Assembly: GCA_025526935.1 (NCBI GenBank)
Contig: JAHLKD010000005.1
Coordinates: 434,001 to 498,000, forward strand
Direction: 5' to 3'
Origin: Cladochytrium replicatum
Lineage: Eukaryota; Chytridiomycota; Chytridiomycetes; Cladochytriales; Cladochytriaceae
Length of the DNA stretch: 64,000 bases
Shown here: piece after piece, positions 1 to 10,966 of the stretch
Layout: every line of letters starts with the position of its first letter
Numbering within the stretch: position 1 is the first letter of the stretch
Notes under the pieces: model-generated
Told to the model about the DNA's origin: nothing
The model's database searches: none
The model's input: the letters and a program-made list of their open reading frames with translations, nothing else
Program-made: the position numbers and the translations under genes

Positions 1-1
1 G

Positions 2-1255
2 TATGCTTCTAGCGCATCTCGTTTTGTCATATGGATTCCTCACGACAACATTAAGCTCACTTTCTTGCTAACTGGCATTCGAGGCTTCCGCGTCGGTCGA
101 ACTCCATCCGAGAAATCAGAGCCTTTCGCTCAGGAAGCGCTCGACTACGTGAACAAGAAGGTTCTTCAGAGGGACGTTGAGATTAAAGTGGACAGTATGG
201 ACAAGACGAGCGGTTTTGTTGGAACAATGTTCCTTCCCGGTAAACACAACCTTGCGGTGTTATTGCTTGAGCGCGGATTCGCTGAGCTTCACGAATACTC
301 CGCATCGAAGACGACCTACGGCCGCGAGCTTCTTGCAGCAGATGCTGTCGCCAGAGAGGGTCGAAAGGGTATCTGGTCAATCAAAGATCCCAACGAAAGC
401 AATGGAACCGAAGAAGTTGCTGTCGAGGCTGTTGAATCTGTCCAAGAGGAAACCAAAGATGTTCAGATCACTGAGATCCTTGGATTCGGTCTTATTTATG
501 TCCAAGTTATGGGGCCAGGTTAGTTGAAATGATTACGTTACGCGCTGACTTTGCTGATTTAACTGTGCTTTAATTCAGACTCCAAGCGTCTCGAGAAGCT
601 CATGTCTGACTTCGCTGCTTACCACAAAAACTTCAGTGGACCTCAACACAGCCCACGAAATGGCGAATACGTAAGCGGACAGTTCTCCGCGGATAACGCG
701 TGGTACCGTGCGCGAGTCAAGAAGGTGAACCAGGAGGACAAAACCTTCCAGGTTTTGTATATCGACTATGGAAACTCCGAAACGTTGCCCGTCGAGCGTA
801 TCAGGGTACTTGACTCTCAGTTCAGCACGATGGCGTTGCCTGCACAGGCAATCGAAGCCCAAATTGCCTACTTGAACTTACCAAAGGCTGAAGATGACTT
901 CCATGAAGACGTCTACCTCCGCCTACAAGAACTCACTGAAGGGAAGGTGCTCCAGGCTCGAGTTGTGGGCCGCACCAAATCCGCGAGCTCAAGCTCAACC
1001 GTGATCAATGTTCTGCTCTTCGACAAAGATCACAGCACTACAGAATCTTTGAACGAAGTTCTTGTGCGCGAAGGTTTGGGAACCGTGGCTAAGGTGTACG
1101 CCAAGCGCTTTGCGGAAGAGGTGAAGGCAGGCGCAACCGACCAGAAGGGCAAAGCGAAGAGCAACGCTCTTGCCTCGCTCGTCTCCGCTCAAGAAGATTC
1201 GAAGAAGGCGAGAAGGGGAATGTGGCGATACGGCGACTTCACCGAAGATGATTGA
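2..1255 (+). CDS. SND1: Tudor-SN (staphylococcal nuclease domain protein 1), C-terminal part
   Basis: The left end of the gene lies outside the window; the frame is open from base 2. Two exons (2-518 and 579-1255) join across a 60-bp GT-AG intron with matching phase (G|AC giving Asp). The first exon encodes a staphylococcal-nuclease-like domain (KSEPF, a long Leu-rich core, GIW at its end). The second holds a Tudor domain (WYRARVKKV, FYIDYGN-like VLYIDYGNSETLP, ALPAQA) followed by a second half nuclease domain. In the family, SN repeats plus Tudor bind RNA and methylarginine partners and act in RNA decay, splicing and stress granules. The domain order matches the SND1 C-terminus, so identification is secure. 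Catalytic competence of the SN repeats cannot be judged from this part. Confidence 0.93.
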
Positions 1256-2465
1256 GTTCATTGAGCATACTTTTTCACAGGGTATAAAGTGCCCACTTTC
1301 GTTGCTGGACCTATTTTCTGTAGGATCAATGGGACTGTTTTCATCTAATTGCGGATTGTCTTCTTTGTATCTTTACTCTGTTCATTTTGCACTTCTACTC
1401 TCTTGAACGGGACTTAAGTCATTGGATTGTACCCCATAGTGCCAGCTTGAACAGAATCTTTGCTTCAGCGTAATTCTATCAAGAGCGTGTGAGATCAGGC
1501 ACACTAACTGAGACTCCAATGCTCAGCTCAGGGCCACCGATGTGCTGAATCGGCTTCAGTGGAGCAAGCATTGCCCGAGGTTTACTCTCTGATAACCGTC
1601 CAGCTGCTGTAGGAATTGGTGTTATCGGTGTTGAGAATCTAGTTGACCCAGTTCCCTGGTTTTGCTGCAGTTGAAGTTTGAATATTACTCTCAATTTTAC
1701 TGGCAGACTGTTGAATCAAAGCAGGTGTACTTGCGTGTAACCTGTTTTCCTTCAGATGTCGCGTAGATTACCGCGACGATCCTGGACACTTTGTCGTTGG
1801 TCTGCCTCGGTTTCGCCGATCCAGCTGCGGCCGGATGACCTGCGATTTGCTGCTGCCCTGGTTTCTTTGTTGGCTCATAGCGTTTGCCTTGTTTTCCCGG
1901 CTTTGGGCTGGTGTTGCTTGCTTGATTAAGTTTTACTTTCGCTCTTTCGTTATTTAGGACGTAAGCAAAGGCTTCCCACGGACTTCGTACACCTCATTGA
2001 GCAGTGCTTTAAATTCGGGCATACAATGATAATTCGATGCGTCAACAACGAAAATTATCCCGCATGCCTTTATTAGAAAAGTTAACAAATGGACGTTTAG
2101 TTTATTGATGAGACCGTCCTTTACCTCAGCAAATTAGTGTAGCCTCGGATTTTCGGACTTCCACCGACGTCGTATAGATTTACTCGGATTCTTTTCGTTT
2201 TGGTGGCTTAATATATGCTGAATGAACAGAAACCCCAGCTTGTTGTGGGGTTCTGAAACTCTAAGAGGAAGGAACCGAGTTGCACCTGTAAATATTGAAA
2301 CAGACAAAACATAAATAGGTACTGTTTCTTAGCCGAAGAGAAATGCTGGTTTCCTGAATTCCCTGTTCCAAGTAGAAGAAGCACTGGCGGATCAGAAGGA
2401 CGGAAAACAAACTGCCTGCATCCCATCCCGCTTTTCACACCAAAACACGATGTCAGGTGACCAAA
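1256..2465. other. Intergenic region, no gene recognised
   Basis: About 1.2 kb between the Tudor-SN stop and the first ATG of the LIM gene. Only short overlapping frames on both strands, none with recognisable protein sequence. It should hold the 3' UTR of Tudor-SN and the promoter of the LIM gene. Confidence 0.5.
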
Positions 2466-3815
2466 ATGGGATCTTGTAAAGTCTGTCAGGAAACAGTCGG
2501 GAGCTCCTTCATAGAGGCGGAGGGTATAAAGTTTCATGACGGATGCTTCGTGTAGGAATATTTTTAGCTCTCAAGCCCCAAGTTTGCTTGAATACGCGTG
2601 TCTCTAGGTGCTACCAATGTCTTGAACCTTTTCCGGAGGGAGAGTTCTACGCGGCCGAAGGCGGATTCTACTGCAAATTCGATCATAATATCCTTTTCGG
2701 GTAATCATATATGATCAAATCTTCATAACGACTGATCTGCTGTGCCAAGGGAGAGATGCTCCAGGTGTGGCGAACTGATCATTGACAAATGCGTCACAGC
2801 TCTAGGCGTCAAGTGGCACCCTGAGCACTTCACCTGTACTTGGTGTGATCAAAGCTTTGAAAAGCAGGCGTTTGTCAAGTACAACGGCAAACCATTTCAC
2901 CGGACTTGTGCCGAAAAGGCTTCTGCGAAAGGTGTTCATGATGGAGTTAGACAAAGTGGAAACGATCTAATTTGTACATTAGAAAAGAAGACCTTGCCCC
3001 AATGTAGTCGATGTGGGAGTGACCTTCAACCGAAGAAGTTCATAGTCTTCGGAGGAGGATTGTGTCATCCACATCATTTCAATTGTGCAATGTGTAAAGA
3101 AGTGCTGAAAGAGAATTGCAAGGAGCACGAAGGGAAACTCTATTGTCCCGCTGATTATGAGCTGATCACCAGCCCGGTGTGTCACACTTGTAAACGGCCG
3201 ATCAAAGGTAGAAGCATCACTGCATTTGGGAAGCAGTACCACCCAGAGGTATGTCTAAATGAGATTTTTTGAGTATCATCTTTGTCGATCGCTTTCCAGC
3301 ATTTTGTATGTTCACGATGCGAAAAACCCTTTGAGAATGGATTATATTGGGAGTTTAGAAATAAGCCATTATGTGAGATGGTGAGCCAATTATCAAATGC
3401 TAGTACGTTGAAACATTAAAACAAGTCAAAGCACTACAACGAACAAACTGGAAACGTTTGCGGACACTGTCATGGGCCACCGGCAGGAAAAGGTAGCAAC
3501 AGATCAACCAGAAATTCACTTGCCACTGATTGTTCATCGAAACTTCAAACAGTTATCAAGGCCATGAATAGGTCCTGGTGTGAAAACCACTTCGTATGCA
3601 TGGGATGCTTTGGAAAGTTGACAGGATATCGTGTTAAGCATATTGAATGGGATATGAAGCCGTTCTGTTCGGTAAGAATCTCAAGAATATATGAACTCAT
3701 TGTTGATCCATCACTTCAGACATGCTTCAACAAGTTACCGTACGACGTGAAGAGAAGAGTGAACACATACGCAGAGTTTGATATGAAGCTCCAGAAGCTG
3801 ATGCAAAAGGCTTAA
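2466..3815 (+). CDS. PINCH-like protein with five LIM domains
   Basis: Seven exons fit without frame conflict: 2466-2551, 2608-2700, 2750-3248, 3300-3380, 3432-3492, 3553-3671 and 3720-3815, with introns of 48-60 bp. The product is about 340 residues and is almost entirely LIM domain. LIM1 begins CKVCQETVG and contains HDGCFVCYQC and EPFPEGEFY; LIM2 begins ERCSRCGELI; LIM3 PQCSRCGSDL; LIM4 PVCHTCKRPIKG; LIM5 VCGHCHGPPAGK. Each keeps the C-x2-C...H-x2-C-x2-C-x2-C zinc ligands. The order, the lack of other domains and the end (EWDMKPFCSTCFNKLP, then basic residues) match animal PINCH/LIMS, the adaptor of the ILK-PINCH-parvin complex. ATG 2466 is chosen because it lies just before the first zinc ligand and the other nearby ATG (2450) runs into a stop. 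No partner gene is visible here. Confidence 0.85.
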
Positions 3816-3851
3816 TAGAAATTTGAGGATCAGGAAGGACATGTATATCAT

Positions 3852-6800
3852 CTATTGAACATTGGTTTTTGGGGTCGCCAGCTGAAATTCTGCAGATTCC
3901 CATAAAGTTGCAGCGTCCACAAGCTCACGGGCACTTCGTCTTGCGTTTTCAGACGTGTCGTTCAACTGCCAAGGTTCTTCGAGTTGCGTTTGAAATTTCG
4001 GCCGATCTCGCTTTAAGCCATACTGGCTTTCAATCTCATCGAGGATCTCCCGAAGTGCGGCGGCCTGTTTAAAATTTGTCCACTCCTCTAATCTATCGGC
4101 GAACGCTTCCGCAACCGAAAGATCGCGCATCGGTATTTGCAGTCGCTGTACTGTAGAAAGAACAGAAACCAATTTGTCTGGCTGCCGTAAACCCCTGCAA
4201 GTGTGAATGATAGCATGCACGGTTTTGATGTCCAGCATGTTTCGTAAATCCGTTGCTGCAGAAGACCGAGAATCGTCATGCAGCTCCGATGAACTAACGG
4301 GAGGGAGACGCCGAAGTTGGACATCAATCAAATAACGTTCCCACACCTTCCAAGCGCTACTGAAATCCCGCTTGACGGCACCCATTACGTAAATTAGCAG
4401 ACAATACGTCCAGTGGTCCGGCTTCAGCTTCCTCGAAAAGAAGTATCGCAGAATCATGTCGATAACAGCTCTTGCCCGCTCTTCGACAGAATCGTTAAGA
4501 TTTTCCAGCGGACGGCTTGTTTCGAAATCAAACTGTGTCTGTTTTGAGGAAACCGCTGCAAGACCTTTGATGGATAAGTGATCGGGAAGCTCGTAGTTAG
4601 GCAACGGTGTCATTTGTGTGTATGTCAAAGGCGCACGGGAAGGAGTGTCCACGTGTGGAAGTAACCCGATGAGAAGAAAGTTTATGGTAAAGGCGTTTGG
4701 AAACTGGGGCAAGTATTCACGTTGCACCCTGCGAGAAGATCCTTCGCTTGCAGACATCCGTGGAGGTTCAGCAGTTGAATACATGGCCTTAAACAAGTTG
4801 ATTGCTAAACCGGGTCGGGCGCGACGAACAGCCTGTTGAATGAGGGTGTTGAACAGGAATGATCGTGTTCGAGGGTTCTGATTTCGAAAGGTCATCGAAG
4901 CAGAGTTATCCATCCCGTACTGCAAGCTTAGGAGCTCATAGATCCGGATTGCTTCATCAAAGTAATGCTCATGTAGCAACACCTGAACAAGCCGTTCGTA
5001 AACTATGTATCGGAGAGGCTGGTGCTTCTCCACCATTTCTCGGAATATCTGCAGCGCAGTTTCAATCCTCCGCTCTGAGCAGCAAGCGAACAGCAGTTTG
5101 TTGTAACCATCGGCGGGAAATACAGCATCTTTCGGGCGATGCTGGAAGATGAATAAAGCAACATCAAGTCGTTCCGATAATTTTAGTGGTTTAATCGTTT
5201 GTGCAGATGTTTTCCCCCATGAAGTGCTTGACATTAAGCTGGTTTCATCATCCTGTGTAAATGGCTGCTGAACTTGATCCACCCAAAACTCTAGCTCATT
5301 AGCAGGCTTGTCCGAGGCCATTGATCGACTTTTCTTCGACATTTGCCAGATATCTGGCAACAATCCTCGAATCATCCAATAAATAACGGATGGATCGAAT
5401 TGATCCTGCTGAGTTTTAATTTTCCTGAAGTGGTGCAACATTAAAGCTGCTTTGAAGTCACTCGATTGGCTTTTGTCAAAGTCGATATCATCCAAGCGGA
5501 TAGTTGAACATCTGAATGAGCCATTGTGCTGTGCAATAGCGCTGAGCAAGTTTCGAAAGGTGGCCACGTTTGGCTCTAATCCAAGATCTTTCATTTCCTC
5601 GAATCGGGCGATCGCACCGACACCATCTTTCCCAAGAGCGTAAGTTCTGATTACAGCGTTCCATACAGATAAGCTAATTGATTGAAAAGGACGATTTCGT
5701 GCTTCGCCCTCAGTTGCGGCAAGTTGGTGCAATCCCGGACCTAAAACGTCCACCGCATTCAGTTCTCGTCGAAAAGGCTTGCCCTCTTTGGTAAGAATTG
5801 GTGCAATACCGTCGAGATAAAAATCGCGATATCGTGCACCTGCTATTACAAATCCAACGTCTGCACATGCTTCCATCATTAATGTGAACGTCCAATTATC
5901 CGGTATGACACCTTTCGTCGGTCCCTCGTGAAGTAGCTGATCAAAGATCCTCATAGCCTGCATCACTCGATCAGGAAAAATCTGCTTCTTCTGAATAAGG
6001 AAAGGAAATCGACGCTGCGGCAACCATCGATAATGCTGCTTCTCCTCAGGAGTTTCTTCTTTATCCGAGAGATCTCCGTCCAGCACATGCTGTAGCAATA
6101 TGTTGTATGACTGCGCGTTGGTCTTGCTTTCCGCTTCCATCGTCTCGAAAAGTGCTTCAGCCCGAGCTCGATCACCCGAGGTCAGGAAAAAGTCGAACAT
6201 TGTGTTGTGTGTCAATGAGTTTGGCTCATTTCCAGTATCAAACATCGTTCGGTAGCAATGAAGCATCTCTTCGGTGAGTTTCGAAATATTCATTGATGAA
6301 TCAGCGTTTGAATGCCTACGATCAGATTTCAAACGATTGTTGACAGCAATAAGGAGCAAATTGAAATCGCCCAGTTTTGGTTTTGACCAGGTTTTTATCT
6401 GCTCATCCTCTGATAAAATCGGACCAATAGACATTCCGGAGAGTTGTTCAGATATTCCGGCTGACTGGTGGTACGGGCTCGATTTAAAGGCGGGGCATGT
6501 TTTAATTGGATACCGCAAATAAGTCGAAAGGTTTTGCATCAAACTCTTGACTCCATCAACATTCCCTTTGGATGCAAGGATTTGCATCGTTCTTCTGAGG
6601 CTGCTTCGATCGATCGGAAGACCGAGAGCGATCATTTTTTCTTCAAGGGCTTTGGCAGAGTCGCTCCATCCAGCTTTGGCGCAATAGTCAAGCAACATTG
6701 TGTAGGATGCGTATGTCGGGTAAAGTGGACGTTCGCCAAACGCAGATCCCTCGGCTATTTGTGAAAGAAATGCAGCCTTTTCTTCATCCCAGCTCTTTCC

Positions 6801-7567
6801 ACCGAATTGCAACACTATGTTGATCAGCTTTGAAATATTACGGGTTGGACCGTTTTCAAGCAGGCTCATTACTCCCACGTTCATAAAGAACAGGTCGAGT
6901 CTCGGCGGCAATGACCACACATTCATTCCAGGGGAATATGTCGGCGGAGGAGGGCACTCCAATCTTCTCGACTGGATTCGCATCAACTGTCCCCTCATTT
7001 TGCGAAGTCGTGTTCGTTCATTGTTTGACGGGATCATCGCAAGGAAGCGCATCATCAAGTCAACGTCCATCATGGTAAGCGTATGCGAGGATGATATAGC
7101 GTCGTATGTTCCAGTGTTTGGTTGGATGTCGATATTGCAGAAACGGAACAGATTGTGAAAGAGAACGGTGCTGAATCGACCCCACGAAGTTTCAAGATTC
7201 CACGCACTACTAATCATTCCAATTCGGTAAAATCGTAACTCATCCGCATAGGATCGAAGATTTTGATTGACTTTAAATTTCGGGGGTATTTGGCGAGCTG
7301 AACGCAAACTGCCCGGGCTCACAGTACTGAATGGTCGATCGCTGCTGACAGAAGTCAGCTGAGAAGAATGACTACCAGAGCGACTGATTTCGCTTCAGGA
7401 GAAGAAGAAAATGGTTAAGAAAGTTGATCGGGATTTGAGTTCGGTGCTCACAGTTGAGGTATGCAGATGCAGTGACATTTGTGAGCTGGGGCCAAAGAGC
7501 GAGACAGGGCAGCAAAAAACAGCCTCGAAGCAGAAGGAATCGCCAGTGCACTTTTAGCTGCCGACAT
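3852..7567 (-). CDS. Large mitochondrial pentatricopeptide-repeat (PPR) protein
   Basis: A long frame (7344-3852) has no ATG near its start. A first exon at 7567-7452, beginning ATG-Ser-Ala-Ala-Lys, joins it by a GT-AG intron (7451-7345) with the correct phase. The product is about 1202 residues. Its N-terminus is rich in Ala, Ser, Arg and Leu without acids, as in mitochondrial presequences. The body has many 35-residue helical-hairpin signatures (SYTMLLDYCAKAGW, SLTHNTMFDFFLTSGDRARA, SVWNAVIRTYALGKDGVG, GYNKLLFACCSERRIE, YERLVQVLLHEHYFDEA, FNTLIQQAVRRARP). PPR proteins bind organelle RNA and control its stability or translation. The size fits the large fungal PPR factors, but I cannot assign a specific orthologue. 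It is divergent from a mitoribosomal protein gene. Confidence 0.85.
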
Positions 7568-7686
7568 GTTTCACAAGTTTTGTTCTGCCCGCATCCCAGC
7601 AGAAAAGGCCAAACGCGTTATCGTGAAATCAAATATCACAAAAATGCTTTCGGTTTGCAGCAGCGGGGATACGATTCGGCAAGCAG
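7568..7686. promoter_or_regulatory. Short divergent promoter between PPR and mL59 genes
   Basis: Only 119 bp separate the proposed start codons of the minus-strand PPR gene (7567) and the plus-strand mL59 gene (7687). Both products are mitochondrial gene-expression factors, so this interval probably serves both. No specific transcription-factor motif is claimed. Confidence 0.5.
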
Positions 7687-8246
7687 ATGCCCACAAACTG
7701 GGTGATGAAGCAGATCGGCCTCCCGCCTCCTAAGGCAGACTTTCGCCCGCAACCTTCTTTTCTTCACATGAACAAACTGCAGCCACCTCGTATTTCTTTG
7801 AGAAAGCAAGCGAGAATCCGACGCACATGCATCGTTGCCGGTGTGGACCCTGCCTCGATTGGACTTCCATCAGTGGAAGAGACAAATGCATTCACCTCAG
7901 CACTTCGGACACAACCGCATTCAGGCTATAAAACACCGGCAGATGTTCCCGAGGTGCAGCTGAAGGAACTCAAAGATTCCCTCCAACAAAAGTTGCCCAA
8001 GGGGCGAAAAGTGCAGTTTGATCTGTTTAAAAGGTAAGCTGCCGCTTTCTTCGATATTTTTCATTTTTAACAGTCATGACTCTTTAGGGAGAAGAAGATC
8101 CATAAGAACATGTCAGCCATGCCTGAAACAATTGCTCGATGGGAACAAGTATGATCAAGATATCCTTTCTATGTGCGCTTGCTGATGATCTTTTACAGGA
8201 TCAGGAGAAAGCATCGAAATCAACAAAGCCAACGCTGCCGTTTTAG
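7687..8246 (+). CDS. Mitochondrial large-subunit ribosomal protein mL59 (MRPL25 type)
   Basis: Three exons (7687-8033, 8088-8148, 8199-8246) join across introns of 54 and 50 bp with consistent phase, giving about 150 residues, close to the roughly 157 of yeast MRPL25. Motifs typical of mL59 are visible: a Pro-rich entry (LQPPRISLRKQARIRR), then GVDP, and a basic C-terminal block KLPKGRKVQF followed by a helix ending MSAMPETIARWEQ. mL59 is a fungal-type protein of the mitochondrial large subunit. ATG 7687 is the first in frame. The end is Lys-rich with a short hydrophobic tail (TLPF). Identification rests on motif memory rather than an alignment. Confidence 0.72.
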
Positions 8247-8273
8247 TGTTTGCATTTTAATGTGCAAATATAC

Positions 8274-10680
8274 TCAACAATCTTGGGATTCTTTCGACTT
8301 TCTCATAACTTCATACGCATCAAGGAGGACGGCGACATCAGTAGCCCCATACCGCACTTGTGCATTCGCCAATGGGCGTTTGCTCCAATCACTCAGCCGA
8401 ACGCTTTTGTCCATTCGCATCTTTAGATAGTGCACTACAACTTGTGCAAGGCTGATTCTCGAACCGTGCGCGAAAAGTTTCGGTGCCACAAACTCTGAAG
8501 TCGTTCGTGGAGTTTGTTGGTGATTAATCTTCTTTGATAAGTCAATAAGGTTTTCGACGTTTGGTGGAATTGATTCGTATACGGATCGAAGCTTGACCAA
8601 GTCATTAGAGAAGTCGAATGCTAGTGAACAACCAGTGTCAGCCTCACAACTAATGAATTTGCTAATACATACCCAATTTCAACATGCTTTTGTTTGTCAA
8701 CAATGGGACCAACAAAGCCTGTACTTCCAACGCTGACAAGCTCAGCAAGTCCAAAATGTAGATATGTTTAGAGTCACCGGTGCTCACACCGAGTTGCATA
8801 ATTGCCGGAGGCGTGCTTCGAGGATGATCAACGTTTCCTTTACGTTTTCTCTTCTTCCCATGTGCTAAATCATCCAAAGAACCATTCTCGGTCGTCGATG
8901 CTGTCTCATCCACCTTTTCCTGTGTATGGTCATCTTCGGCGGTTGGCCCGGCCATAATATTAGCGTGGCGAGCCAAGATATCAGGAACCCATTCACAATC
9001 CATTCCGACAATAGCTTGTTCTGAGCTTTCAAATATGGCTTTGATCTTTGTGTATTCCAGCTGGCTTGGGTTATCAATCAACGTAACAGGGTCCGTGAGT
9101 GCGTAAATGGGATAGTGGGAAATTGCTTCTCTGAGCGTTTTTTGTACTTCGGTATCTTCTTTCCTAAGATGCGCAGAATTCGATTGTTTCTTCTTTTGGA
9201 GAGCGTTGTTGTTTCCTTCAGCAATCCCTTCCTCTGCGGAATCGTCCGATGTGAAAATTGCAGACGATGAGAACTCCCGGGGAATAATGATGGTTTCCAG
9301 CCTCGCAGTCCAATCTGCATTATCGACTCCTTTCGCCGCCAGCTTTTGAACGAAATAGGTTGAAGTCGACCTTGTTTCGATATGTGAAAGCAGAACAAAC
9401 ATGATAATTTTGCCGAGTAGCGTTTTCCCAGAAGAGGAGGTAATATCATCCAAGAGCATCTCTATCAAACCACACCTCGATTCGACGAAGTCACGCGCAA
9501 GTAGTCCAACTCTATCGTCGTTGAAGTCCGATCCATCTCCACTGGGACGATTCACTGCTGAAATGCAAAGGCCCCGGATTAGCCACAGTGCCGAAGAAAT
9601 TTTAGTTCCCAAATCAATCGAGGGATAGTCTGAGAACCCCCATTTCCACTTCATAATTAGTTTCGAGATGTGCTTGCTGTGCATCTTCAGCTCGAAAGAT
9701 TGTTCAGAGGAGATCCACGAGGCGTTGTCAAGACTATCTTCAAGTTGGAATAATTTTTCCTTGACATCATCTTCCACCACTGCAAAAAAGCGCTTTTGTC
9801 GCTTGGGCGATTTGGAGAGATAGCTTGAAACGGCGTTCATATCATAAGTCCGGAGAGTACCGAGCGCGATGCGACCAAAGTCAATTTTGTCGTTAAGATT
9901 CGGGAACTGCTCCAAAAGGGACACAATATCTGCAGCCGCGCCGATATTGACCAGGCGGTACAGAAGATCACAAGCCATATCGACGTGTTCCGGTGAATCA
10001 AGCTTTATTCGAAAACCTTGAGCAAAGACACAGACAAGTGGTGTAACAGATTCTGAGGCGAGCATTCTTGTAAATCGTTCTTTACAAGAACGAAGCATAG
10101 GATCACCGCCAGCTGTAAATCAACACAGACTTTCAGTGAATCTCAAAGTGAATTACTGTGGTTTCTTACATTTATCTTGCCCTGAGCTCTCTTCTAACCA
10201 ATTGGAATGACGATCCATTCTTGTAAACCATCGCTGTGTGTCATCTGCCAGACCTCTACATACTCTTCTGACGGCTGCTATCGGATAAGCTTTTGTATCT
10301 ATAGATTCTACCATATCGAGAACAAAGTCAATGACCGCGACCTCTTCAGTGCGTTCAGATTTGGTAGTCGTCGTTAATCGATTCAGATTTCCAGTCGGGA
10401 ATCTCTCTCGGCTGTGAGTATGATACTCCAATAGAATTGTTGCCGCACGAGGAGCATCTCGTAATTCTAAAAATCGACGAAAGGTTGCACCGGGAAAGGC
10501 GTTTGCAACCTTGCACATTTCTATGGCCCTTCGAAACTGTTCGTTCATGTCGCTGTCGTCCGGAATTGAATCCTCGATTATTTCCTCATAATTTTGAGCT
10601 GAATTTTTCTTTTTCCTCTTTATAACCGCTGGTCGGTCGTTGCCTTCAGGTTTTCTCTTTGAGTTTGGTTTCGGCGACAT
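8274..10680 (-). CDS. 3'-5' exonuclease, Mut-7/EXD3-like (DEDD family)
   Basis: Three exons on the minus strand (10680-10170, 10112-8673, 8620-8274) join across introns of 57 and 52 bp in phase. The product begins with a Lys/Arg-rich stretch, then a helical region of about 350 residues without clear motifs, then the exonuclease domain. Exo I is VGMDCEW (Asp and Glu ligands), Exo II is at the third exon start (FDFSNDL), Exo III is YGATDVAVLLDAY. The acidic ligands are all present, so catalytic activity is likely. A Lys/Arg cluster (GKKRKRKG) sits in an insert after Exo I and may be a nuclear signal. The architecture, helical N-part plus DEDDy domain, resembles metazoan Mut-7/EXD3, which acts on RNA. 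ATG 10680 is the first true ATG; upstream frame extension has none. Confidence 0.78.
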
Positions 10681-10966
10681 CGAAAGCCCTTGATCTGAGC
10701 CCTTGATCTGTGGCTTGATCAAGCAACATTCTTGGCAGTTGGGATTTGCATGTCAATTTCGACGGTTTGAAAAGCGGCTCTCGAAAGAGGGCACTTCCGG
10801 ATTTTTGCCCCAAACATCCTCGCTGAGAATGGCTTTCGAAATGACTGACTGAGCATCAAAGAAGCGAAAGTGGTCAGAATCCGAACCAGAACCTTGCATC
10901 GATTTCGTCGTCCCAACGGAGCTGGGCGCATTTGTGGCCGCCGCTGAAATTGCTGTTCTCGACCCG

